DNA of 12,347 nt from Entamoeba histolytica HM-1:IMSS (taxonomy: Eukaryota; Evosea; Mastigamoebida; Endamoebidae): positions 21,629 through 33,975 of the forward strand of contig NW_001915037.1 of assembly GCF_000208925.1 (NCBI RefSeq), written 5' to 3'. Under the pieces are notes generated by a model, which was given only the letters and a program-made list of their open reading frames with translations, was not told where the DNA came from and did no database searches. Of the stretch, positions 1 through 7,208 are shown piece by piece. The position numbers were made by a program, and so were the translations under genes. How positions within the stretch are numbered: position 1 is the first letter of the stretch; each line of letters opens with the position of its first letter.

Positions 1-599
1 CCAAACATTGCCAATGCTGGATAATTAGCAGAGTCAAACCCCTCATAACTATTTGCTTTTAACTTTTGAACTCTATTTCCTCGATACAAATGTCCTCCAA
101 AAGTAACAACAACTTCTGGAATTGGAATATCACCAGCAGTTGTTAATGCACTTAGTAAATTATTTGTAGCATCAGAATATGGTTGACATAATGGTGTTTG
201 TGCTCCAGTAACTACAATTGTCTTATTCAAATTCTCAAACATAAATGAAAGAATACTTGAAGTATATGCAAGGGTATCAGTTCCATGTAATACAACAAAT
301 CCATCATAATCATTATAATTCTCATTAATTACAACTGCCATTCTTACCCAATCTTTTGGTGTCATAGCTGATGAATCAAGTAATGGATTTAATTCAATAA
401 TATCATAATATGGTAATGTTTCACTTTGGAATTGTGGCATTTCTCGCATCAATGATTGAAGATATCCAGGTTGTGGTTCCCATCCTTGTTTTCCTTGTTT
501 CATTCCAATTGTCCCACCTGAATAAACAATAAGAACATGTTTTGGGTTATGTGTTGCTTGTACAATTGAAAATAATAAAAGAATATACAAGAAGATCAT
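1..599 (-). CDS. L-asparaginase, type I family, secreted form (partial, cut at window edge)
   Basis: The enzyme would hydrolyse L-asparagine to aspartate and ammonia. The visible 199 residues begin at an ATG (complement of 597-599), and an in-frame TAG lies four codons upstream, so this start is well supported. Residues 1-15 are a hydrophobic leader ending near VQA, which looks like a cleavable signal peptide. The two asparaginase signatures follow: SGGTIGM with the nucleophile-type Thr at about residue 30, and HGTDTLAYTSS with the Thr-Asp pair at 107-108. TGAQ follows at 131-134, and RGNR with a downstream Lys lies near residues 173-179, as in AnsA-type (type I) enzymes. About 330-350 residues are usual for the family, so the C-terminal third lies outside the window. 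A signal peptide on a type I (classically cytosolic) fold suggests the amoeba sends it to the secretory or lysosomal route. Family assignment is firm; localisation is inferred. Confidence 0.93.
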   Translation of the reverse strand, partial: MIFLYILLLFSIVQATHNPKHVLIVYSGGTIGMKQGKQGWEPQPGYLQSLMREMPQFQSETLPYYDIIELNPLLDSSAMTPKDWVRMAVVINENYNDYDGFVVLHGTDTLAYTSSILSFMFENLNKTIVVTGAQTPLCQPYSDATNNLLSALTTAGDIPIPEVVVTFGGHLYRGNRVQKLKANSYEGFDSANYPALAMF

Positions 600-766
600 T
601 TCGTCTAACTATTCAAGTTTTCTTTTTTTTTATCCAAACTTATCAATCAGAATGGTTAAGAAATCCATAGAAAATCTTTTTTATTGACGAATATTCTAAT
701 TATTTCTTTAATTCTTTTTTGTATTACTTTATTAGTTGATAAGTATTTTGGATTTATAAATTTTCT

Positions 767-787
767 TTTCGTTATATATGTCAAAAA
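767..787 (+). promoter_or_regulatory. Candidate cis-element shared with the second divergent promoter
   Basis: TTTCGTTATATATG, one base, then CAAAAA. The same string, with only the single middle base different, occurs on the minus strand at 7009-6989 in the other divergent promoter of this window. Here it lies about 120 bases before the UFD1-like start and points the same way as that gene. I do not know a named factor for it. Confidence 0.45.
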
Positions 788-850
788 TAAATGATAAAAA
801 AATAAACAAAAGTTCAAAAAAAAAAAAAACCTCAAAAAAATATTTATAAA

Positions 851-859
851 TATTTAAAG
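851..859 (+). promoter_or_regulatory. TATA-like box of the UFD1-like gene
   Basis: TATTTAAAG agrees with the Entamoeba TATA-like consensus GTATTTAAA(G/C) apart from the first base. It is 29 bases upstream of the ATG. That would place transcription start only a few bases before the codon, as is usual in this genus. Confidence 0.55.
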
Positions 860-887
860 TGAAAACTTGAAAAGAATTAGATAAGTC

Positions 888-2231
888 ATGACAAGAAGAG
901 AAAATGTCTCATTGTATCGCCCAATTGAAGTTACTTGCTATCCATTTATGTACATGCAAACTCCTCAACCACCACAACCTACTGATAAAGTAGTATTTCC
1001 TGCTTATGTATTGGATGAATTAACAAAACAAAACCCAGACTTTCAAGCACCAATACTATTTGAAGTGAGTAATAAAAGTCAGACATTTAAGAAACGAATA
1101 GTTTGTGGGGTTGAATCATTTTCTTCTCCAGATTTTACTTATTTTCCACAATGGATTTTAGACTATCTTCATATTCAGCCAGGTGATGTTGCTACTATTT
1201 TTAAAGTACTTATTCCCAAAGGAAAATCAGTTACTTTTAAGCCATTGCAAAGTACATTTTATAACATTGAAGATCCAAAGAAAACCCTTGAATCTATATT
1301 GAGAAATTATATGACATTAACATTAAATACAACTATAACATTTCAGATGAATACAATTATTGATGGAATGAATATTGCTACTGATGTTAGTGTATTAATA
1401 TCAGATGTTCAACCATTTTCTTCAATTTATATCAGGGAAACAGAGCTTGTTGTTGAGTTTGAAGAGAACCTAGAAATTTCACCTAAGTATAATAAACCAC
1501 AACCAATTGAAGAAGAGAAAAGTGAAGAAGATGAAGATATTGACTTTAAATTTACTCCGGTTATTCAACAACCAGTTGAACAACATATGGCTGATAGTTC
1601 TGATTTTAAACCATTTGAAGGAGAAGGAAGTAGGCTTGGAAGATCAAGAGATATGGAACAAAATGATTATACAGATACTGAACTTTGTCCATATTGTAAT
1701 GGTCATATCAAAAAAGCAAATTTCAAAATTCATGAATTAAGATGTCGTAAAATGTATAAAGTATGTCCATTCTGTGGAAAAAAATTGCTTATTAACTCAG
1801 AAGAATCACAAAAACATTTAGATCTTCATGTACAAGTTAAATGTATTCAATGTGGTGAAGAAATTGAAAGACAATATTTAAAAGAACATATGAACAATGT
1901 TTGTCCTAAAAGATTAATAAAATGTGAATATTGTTCATTAATGTTTCCTGCTAACCAAATTCAACAACATAAAAACTATTGTGGGAATACAATAGAAGAA
2001 TGTGATTTGTGTGGAGCAAAAGTTTCATTAAAACAAATGCAGTATCATAAAGAAAATGATTGTGCATTTGCACCACGTAATATTCAACGTGAACAAGAAA
2101 CCATTGAAAATTTTGGACTAGAGACATCACAAGAAGGTTGTTTTGAATGTCCTATGTGTATGAATCATTTTACCAATCAAGTTGATCTTGATACTCATAT
2201 GCTTTGTTTCCATCCTGAATTGTATGATTAA
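888..2231 (+). CDS. UFD1-domain protein with SHP box and C-terminal zinc-finger array
   Basis: Likely a Cdc48/p97 cofactor in ubiquitin-dependent protein extraction and degradation. Residues about 8-195 follow the UFD1 N-terminal double-barrel domain: a CYP near the start, VVFP, LDELTKQN, ILFEVSN, CGVESF, YFPQWILDYL, and then the conserved fall-off region with LRNY. An acidic linker (about 208-220) leads to FEGEGSRLG at 243-251, a perfect match to the SHP motif F-x-G-x-G-x-x-L-G by which Ufd1, p47 and Derlins bind p97. From 267 onward there are at least five C-x2-C...H...C modules (C267/C270, C293/C296, C319/C322, C346/C349, C372/C375) resembling TRAF/XAF1-type fingers, and a final C2H2 unit at 421-442. 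Plants have a similar UFD1-plus-finger protein (the Arabidopsis PRLI-interacting factor K type), whereas classical UFD1 lacks fingers. This is therefore probably a paralogue rather than the canonical Ufd1 of the Npl4 dimer. Confidence 0.9.
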   Translation: MTRRENVSLYRPIEVTCYPFMYMQTPQPPQPTDKVVFPAYVLDELTKQNPDFQAPILFEVSNKSQTFKKRIVCGVESFSSPDFTYFPQWILDYLHIQPGDVATIFKVLIPKGKSVTFKPLQSTFYNIEDPKKTLESILRNYMTLTLNTTITFQMNTIIDGMNIATDVSVLISDVQPFSSIYIRETELVVEFEENLEISPKYNKPQPIEEEKSEEDEDIDFKFTPVIQQPVEQHMADSSDFKPFEGEGSRLGRSRDMEQNDYTDTELCPYCNGHIKKANFKIHELRCRKMYKVCPFCGKKLLINSEESQKHLDLHVQVKCIQCGEEIERQYLKEHMNNVCPKRLIKCEYCSLMFPANQIQQHKNYCGNTIEECDLCGAKVSLKQMQYHKENDCAFAPRNIQREQETIENFGLETSQEGCFECPMCMNHFTNQVDLDTHMLCFHPELYD

Positions 2232-2248
2232 TAATAAAAATTATTAAT
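2227..2248. repeat. Perfect 9-bp inverted repeat across the stop codon
   Basis: ATTAATAAT, a four-A loop, then ATTATTAAT, covering the TAA stop of the UFD1-like gene at 2229-2231. It consists of A and T only, so it may be chance. It also lies where an Entamoeba 3' end would have its short AU-rich polyadenylation signal. Confidence 0.4.
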
Positions 2249-2289
2249 AAAATTTTTGTTATAGATTTGTGTTTTTTAAATAAAATTTT

Positions 2290-2317
2290 CTTCTTTTTAA
2301 AAAAACTTAAAAAGAAG
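2290..2317. repeat. Perfect 11-bp inverted repeat upstream of the Vps39-like gene
   Basis: CTTCTTTTTAA (2290-2300), a 6-base spacer, then TTAAAAAGAAG (2307-2317). It lies in the 107-bp gap between two co-directional genes, 21 bases before the next ATG. The right arm overlaps AAAAACTTAAAAAG, which resembles the AAACTT element near other starts in this window. It could be a 5'-UTR hairpin or a dyad site; no function is known. Confidence 0.45.
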
Positions 2318-2338
2318 AAATATTAGATTTTATAATTT

Positions 2339-4924
2339 ATGTCAACTAATAGAAGAAATGGAAATAAAACTACACCTTATCTTAGTAGTATTATTCTTAA
2401 CACAGTACCAACACAAATTCGTTCAATTTGTTTTATTGATAACCAACTGTTTATTGGAGGAGAAGATGGAACAATATATAAAGCAGAATATATTGAAAAT
2501 AAATATATGATAATGAAAGGTGTTAGAGTTTCTAAACAACCTATTACTTGTATTCAAGCATTTCCAAGAAATGGACTATTATTATTTGTAACAACACTAA
2601 GAATTGGAGCATTAACAACAACATTAGAAAAGTTAAAAGTAAATGGGATGGATATTATTGGAAGTGATTGTGCAGTTATTTTAAAAGATAAAAGTGTAAT
2701 TAAAAGTAGAGTTGATAAATTTGGAATATATTCAACACAAAGGACATTAACATTTATTGAATATTCAATAGAAAATGGGTTTGAAAGAAAAATAAATGGA
2801 ATTGTTTTTGATATGGTTCCTCAAACAATTGAATGGGTTGGTGATAGATTATATTATATTCAAGGAGATCTTATAAAGTTTGTAAGACTATCTGATAGAA
2901 AAGTTGGTGTATTAAGAGTAAGAAGAGGAGAAGGTAAAATGAGACCATTTGTTCGTGCTGTTGGAGAATATGTATTAATTGGAAATGCAGAATCATTACA
3001 AATTATAGAAAAGAAAGGAACACCTGTTGAAAAAGTAAAAGAAGTATTTCCAACTATGTTAAGTTCATTATTTAATATTGTTGTTATATTTCCATTTGTA
3101 TTATGTTTCTATCCTGATTGTATTAGAATTTACAATTTCTTTACTGGACAATTAGATGATACCATTCGTATTAAAAGTAGTATTGTTAATCAAAATGAAA
3201 GAGATGTTGTTGTTTGTTTAAAACAAACAAATGGACCAATCCAATTATTAAAAGCAATAGACTTAATTCAATTTATTAATGAATATATTAAAGTAGAACA
3301 ATATAATGTTATTAGTCAATTATTAGATAGTTATACTAATGAAATGCAAACAGCATTACCAGTATTAAGTGATGAAGATTTATTATTAGTAAGAGTTGTT
3401 TATGGAGGAGTATTACTTGAAAATTATAGATATAATGAAGCATTTGAACAATTTATAAAATGTTCAATCATTAAAACTGAATCAAAAGTAAGTTGGGATG
3501 TGAGAACAGTAATTGCTATATTTGATAACTTGATAGAACCAAATGACAAATTTAAACAATATTCTCCTGTAGATTGGAAATTAATAGAAAATAAGATAGA
3601 AGAGTCTAAAAGAATTAAAGAACGTAAATTAGTTTATAGTCAATTAAGTGAATTTCTTCAAAGAATTCAGAAGATTACAAAATATGATAAAGAATTAGAA
3701 ACTCAAAGGATTAAAGCAATGATTGTTGCTGAAAGAAGTGATGTTGTTGAAGAAATAGAAAGGGATGAAAGAAGAGGATGGTTTATTGATGTAGATAATG
3801 TTCTTAAATTTGTAAAAAATGGAAATGATATAAGAGTTCTTTCAAAATTAAATGTAATGAAAAAGGATTATATTTCTGCACTTAGAATATGGAATAAATT
3901 AGCAATGGGAAATGACCAACGAGTATTTGACTATGGAATTGAAGATGTATTAAATATTATTCAATTATTAGACTGTAGTAATAGAGTTGAATTAAGGTTA
4001 TTAAAAATTGTATTAAATTGGTTAATTCCTGAAGTATTTAATGAATGTCTTTATTTTAAAGGGGAATTTCCAAGTATTCTTTTGGAAAGATGTAAGACAT
4101 TTGAAGAACGATTAATTAAAGAGCAATTTACTCAAATCTTTTTAAAAAAATTAAATGAAACAAATCATCAACAATTACTTGATTATATTAATTTATTACA
4201 TGCAAAATTATATATTATTAAAACAGGTTTATCTAATAAATTTATTGGAGAATGTAAAGAATGTATTTCTATTTTTATTAATGGCTCAATAGAAGTAATT
4301 AATAACTCAAATTATCGAAAAGAGTTTCAAGATGAAATGAGTCATACTCTTCAACATCTTCTTCAAAATTCAAAAGCAGTTGAAATGAAAACAATCATTA
4401 ACTCTCTTCAAAAATATCATATGCAGAAAGAATTAATAGTTGTTTATGAAAGAATGAATCAAGTTGCTGATTTAATTGATGAATTGATGAAAATGGGAGG
4501 TATTTCAACAGTATTACATTATTGTCAAAAACATCCAATACATTCAAAAGTTTTATTTGATTATTCCATTTCAAAAAATTTAGAAGTATTACCAATTGTA
4601 ATAGAAACATTAATTGAACATTTAGATATCAATCATGTATTAGAACAATGTATAGAATATAAAATCGATAAACAAATTTATCTTCCTTTTATTTTAAAAC
4701 GTATTAGAGAATTGGCAAATACTTACCTTGCTCTTCAATTTCAATACTCAACGATTGTGGCAGATAGTATAAAAGAACCAACTAGGTATATTATGATTAA
4801 TCAACGTTCTGTTTGTTATTTATGTAATAAACATATATTTAATGATTTTGTTCTATATCAAAACCATACGTTTTGTTCTAAATGTTATTCAAAAATGAAA
4901 ATTCCTCAAAAATTTATATTTTAA
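2339..4924 (+). CDS. Vps39/Vps3 (TGFBRAP1)-family tethering-complex subunit
   Basis: Probably a Rab-binding subunit of the HOPS or CORVET complex that tethers endosomes and lysosomes or vacuoles before fusion. The 861-residue length and layout fit the family. The N-terminal region (about 20-285) has a citron-homology/beta-propeller look, for example IRSICFIDNQLFIGGEDGTI near residues 27-46 and later short beta-strand units. A long helical-repeat region of the clathrin-heavy-chain/Vps39 type follows (about 310-800). The extreme C-terminus holds CYLC (826-829), then HTFCSKC with His 843 and Cys 846/849. This is the short zinc motif that ends Vps39, Vps3 and TGFBRAP1. The start at 2339 is the first ATG, and the preceding 107 bp is typical intergenic sequence. 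Which of Vps39 or Vps3 it represents cannot be decided by eye. The family call rests on domain order and the terminal Cys/His motif. Confidence 0.75.
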   Translation: MSTNRRNGNKTTPYLSSIILNTVPTQIRSICFIDNQLFIGGEDGTIYKAEYIENKYMIMKGVRVSKQPITCIQAFPRNGLLLFVTTLRIGALTTTLEKLKVNGMDIIGSDCAVILKDKSVIKSRVDKFGIYSTQRTLTFIEYSIENGFERKINGIVFDMVPQTIEWVGDRLYYIQGDLIKFVRLSDRKVGVLRVRRGEGKMRPFVRAVGEYVLIGNAESLQIIEKKGTPVEKVKEVFPTMLSSLFNIVVIFPFVLCFYPDCIRIYNFFTGQLDDTIRIKSSIVNQNERDVVVCLKQTNGPIQLLKAIDLIQFINEYIKVEQYNVISQLLDSYTNEMQTALPVLSDEDLLLVRVVYGGVLLENYRYNEAFEQFIKCSIIKTESKVSWDVRTVIAIFDNLIEPNDKFKQYSPVDWKLIENKIEESKRIKERKLVYSQLSEFLQRIQKITKYDKELETQRIKAMIVAERSDVVEEIERDERRGWFIDVDNVLKFVKNGNDIRVLSKLNVMKKDYISALRIWNKLAMGNDQRVFDYGIEDVLNIIQLLDCSNRVELRLLKIVLNWLIPEVFNECLYFKGEFPSILLERCKTFEERLIKEQFTQIFLKKLNETNHQQLLDYINLLHAKLYIIKTGLSNKFIGECKECISIFINGSIEVINNSNYRKEFQDEMSHTLQHLLQNSKAVEMKTIINSLQKYHMQKELIVVYERMNQVADLIDELMKMGGISTVLHYCQKHPIHSKVLFDYSISKNLEVLPIVIETLIEHLDINHVLEQCIEYKIDKQIYLPFILKRIRELANTYLALQFQYSTIVADSIKEPTRYIMINQRSVCYLCNKHIFNDFVLYQNHTFCSKCYSKMKIPQKFIF

Positions 4925-5035
4925 ATTCATTACCTTTCCTTCTTTTTTTTTTGTTATTTAATTTTGTTAATTTAAATGATATTAGATTTATTTCTTTTCT
5001 TATTTTTAATCAATCCATTTTTGTAATAAATTAGT
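4925..5035. other. Convergent intergenic region
   Basis: A 111-bp T-rich spacer between two genes that end facing each other. No ORF or structure stands out. AATTT/TAATTT-like tracts on each strand could serve as the short AU-rich 3'-end signals. Confidence 0.5.
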
Positions 5036-6927
5036 TTATCTATTAGTCTCAGACGGAACATCATCTATTGATATTTCACTCATTGTAAATGTAGTCTTTT
5101 TTGGATGTATTGAAATAGGATCCATTGATGAAGGGTTATCATTTGTTGTATCATCTCCTATTTCAATACTCTCAATTTCCATAGATTTGTCATTACACTG
5201 ACTTTTATTTGTATTTTGAATCGGTTGTGTATCACCACACATTTCTTTATCTCTAGCCCTTTGTATTTGAAAACTAACTTCATCTTCTTCACGTGTTATA
5301 GCATCTTCAATTGCTTGTTGATCTTCTTCAATCTCATTTGTTACAAACATCTCAAGAGCATCACCTCCTTTTTTTTTCATAACACATCCTTGTAAAAATA
5401 CTGGAATATCATCAACAGATATTTCTTCAATACTATTGTCTTCATCATTAACATCATTATATACATCCTTTACATAAGTGTTATGTTTTTCTTTTTCATT
5501 TAATCGTTCAAATATATTAAAATCATCACATGGCATTGCCATATGTTCTCGATGGAATGTACAAACATCTGATTTCTCCCAATCACTTTTAACAAATTTG
5601 TTCTTTACTAACACTTTTTGTAAATCACATAATGAAACCCATTTATTCATAAGTTCTAATTCATTAGTTGAATTTTGTTCTTTTACAAATAAATCTTTAA
5701 TAACTTTAGAATTAAAGAATATGCTTTTAACTATATTCCATTTATCTTCAAAAACACTTGTTGACTGTATTCTAATCCCATCAAATGTTGGATTTTGACA
5801 TACTTTCCAATGTCGGATAACTGAAGAAATAGATGTAAAACATTCCAAACATTTAAAACATCGAATTGTTGGTTTAGAAGAAGTGTTTAAATCAATAAAA
5901 GAAACACCTTCTTCTAATGGCTCTTTACATAGATCAGCAAAGTGTCTTTTTAATGATTGAACAATTCTAGGTGGATATTGTAAGAAAATCAATTTAAAAA
6001 ATTCATCAAAAGGAGATGTTTTTCTTAATAATGGCTGTTGTTGTATTAGTGAATGTAAAAAACAAAAAGCCTTAAAATGGTATTGGCTATTAATAATTTT
6101 AATAAAAAAATCTTGGTGAGCAGATGATTGAAAGATTTCAGGTGATAGTGTTGCTTTGTTTAAAAAGTGTCGAAGGAATATTTTAACAAAAGACATTGTT
6201 TGGTGTTGTCTAATTGGTAATAATTGAGTAATAATGCTAATATTTGATAATAGAAAAGGGTCAGATTGTTTAAAGTAAGAACAAACCCCAGCTGGGTAAT
6301 TAACTTTAGATAAAACATAAGCAACCTTAGTATATTGGTCATGTCCAAACTTTTCAGTAGTTGTTACTATTTGATTAATAGCAGAATCAACCATTTTTTC
6401 TGGTTGCATAATAGTAATATCAATAAGAAAATCAAAATATCCTTTAGAAATAATTAAAGGAAGTGACTGGATAATTTCATTATGAAAAGAAGAGAATATT
6501 GAGTTAAAATGATAAAAACAATTTAATATTAACTTCTTTAATAATTCTTTTCCTCCTAAATCCAATAAACCAATAAAAAAACTACTATCAAATGGTAATG
6601 TTGTAAATCCAGATTCTGAATATAAATCATTTAAGTTTTGAATAAATTCTATATTACAAACATTATCAATAAATAATTTTACTTCTTTCATAAGAAAAAG
6701 ATTTTGAAGTTGTGTTTTTGAAGTTGCTGCACGTAAAACTTCTGCTAATGTATTTTTAAATTGATTGTCATGACTAGTATCTAATAAAACAGGAGTTATA
6801 ATTGAACCATCTGTATTTGGTATTTTTAATATTGAAGAAATAGGACAAATAGCTAGTGACTAATAAGTATTAAATAACGTCAATATCAAATTAGATATAA
6901 AATCAAACTATTAGGTATATTATCCAT
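5036..6927 (-). CDS. Unrecognised helical C2HC-finger protein with acidic tail (two exons)
   Basis: I do not recognise the family. Exon 2 is 5036-6852. Its open frame runs upstream of the first in-frame ATG (6691) for 54 more codons without a stop. Splicing out 6853-6908 joins it in frame to a 19-bp exon (6909-6927) starting MDNIPN, giving 611 residues. Residues about 30-320 are alpha-helical and hydrophobic, suggesting a helical repeat. A C-x2-C-x12-H-x3-C finger (C338, C341, H354, C358) follows, then a helical stretch with WNIVKS and a further Cys/His cluster (CTFHREH). The last 150 residues are acidic and carry two related motifs, EEISVDDIP and SEISIDDVP, the second near the end. The finger position faintly recalls Pcf11-type 3'-processing factors, but no CID is visible, so I do not assign that. 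The gene is convergent with the Vps39-like gene and divergent from the kinase. Confidence 0.75.
6853..6908 (-). other. Predicted 56-bp intron in the C2HC-finger gene
   Basis: On the minus strand the donor is GTTTGATT and the acceptor CACTAG. Entamoeba introns are short, usually begin GTTTGT and end TAG, so this fits with one donor mismatch. Removal converts an open but ATG-less frame into one with a start codon and keeps phase (A from exon 1 plus CT from exon 2). An alternative acceptor seven bases earlier (TTATTAG) would break the frame. Confidence 0.7.
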
Positions 6928-7208
6928 TAAATAAAGCTTAAAAGTTTCTTTCCTTTTTTATTTTTTATTTTTAAATAACTCAATTAATTTTTTGTCATAT
7001 ATAACGAAATAAATAACCATATTTTTTTATTTTATGTTTACTAAACAATATCATGTAAATTATTGTTTTGTAAGTTAAAAAGAAGAATAAATTTAGATAA
7101 GAATAAAAAACCCGAAAAATTAGGTATAAAAAAGAATTTCATTATGAAGTAAGAATTAGAAAATCTTGATCTAAAAAAGGATAAAATCTCTTAAATCAAT
7201 TAAATAAA
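6928..7208. promoter_or_regulatory. Divergent promoter region, C2HC-finger gene / SH2 kinase
   Basis: A 281-bp AT-rich gap without an ORF. For the minus-strand gene, TATTTAAA at 6977-6970 lies about 45 bases before its ATG, and GAAACTTTTAAG (6948-6937) lies between the two. For the plus-strand kinase, GTATAAAAAAG (7124-7134) is 75 bases from the ATG, rather far for this genus, so its core promoter is unclear. Confidence 0.5.
6989..7009 (-). promoter_or_regulatory. Second copy of the shared 21-bp promoter element
   Basis: On the minus strand this reads TTTCGTTATATATG, A, CAAAAA, matching 767-787 in 20 of 21 positions. It lies about 80 bases upstream of the C2HC-finger gene start and is oriented with that gene. 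Its reverse strand contains TATAACGAAA, loosely like a Myb-type TAACNG site; that link is speculative. Confidence 0.45.

Larger units (their letters stand above)
600..887. promoter_or_regulatory. Divergent promoter region, asparaginase / UFD1-like gene
   Basis: This is a 288-bp gap between two genes transcribed away from each other, with no ORF of note. On the plus side TATTTAAAG at 851-859 matches the Entamoeba TATA-like box and lies 29 bases before the ATG at 888. Right after it is GAAAACTTGAA (861-871). On the minus side the same 11-mer occurs at 622-612, and an A-rich GGATAAAAAA sequence (about 625-634) is a weak TATA candidate for the asparaginase gene. Long A and T runs fill the rest. 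Positions are seen; function is inferred from known Entamoeba core-promoter spacing. Confidence 0.6.

Noticed and set aside
827..835. AAACCTCAA as a copy of the Entamoeba hydrogen-peroxide-response motif
   Set aside because: Only the first nine positions of the motif as I remember it agree; the rest is a run of A, so the match is too weak.
5478..5798. Plus-strand 106-codon ORF inside the C2HC-finger gene
   Set aside because: It is opposite a well-formed coding frame on the minus strand with finger residues and consistent codon use, so it is a shadow.
7144..7163. Upstream exon for the kinase starting at ATGAAGTAAG with an intron donor
   Set aside because: The ATG is followed at once by TAA in frame unless spliced, no matching short intron keeps phase convincingly, and the kinase already has a sensible start at 7209.
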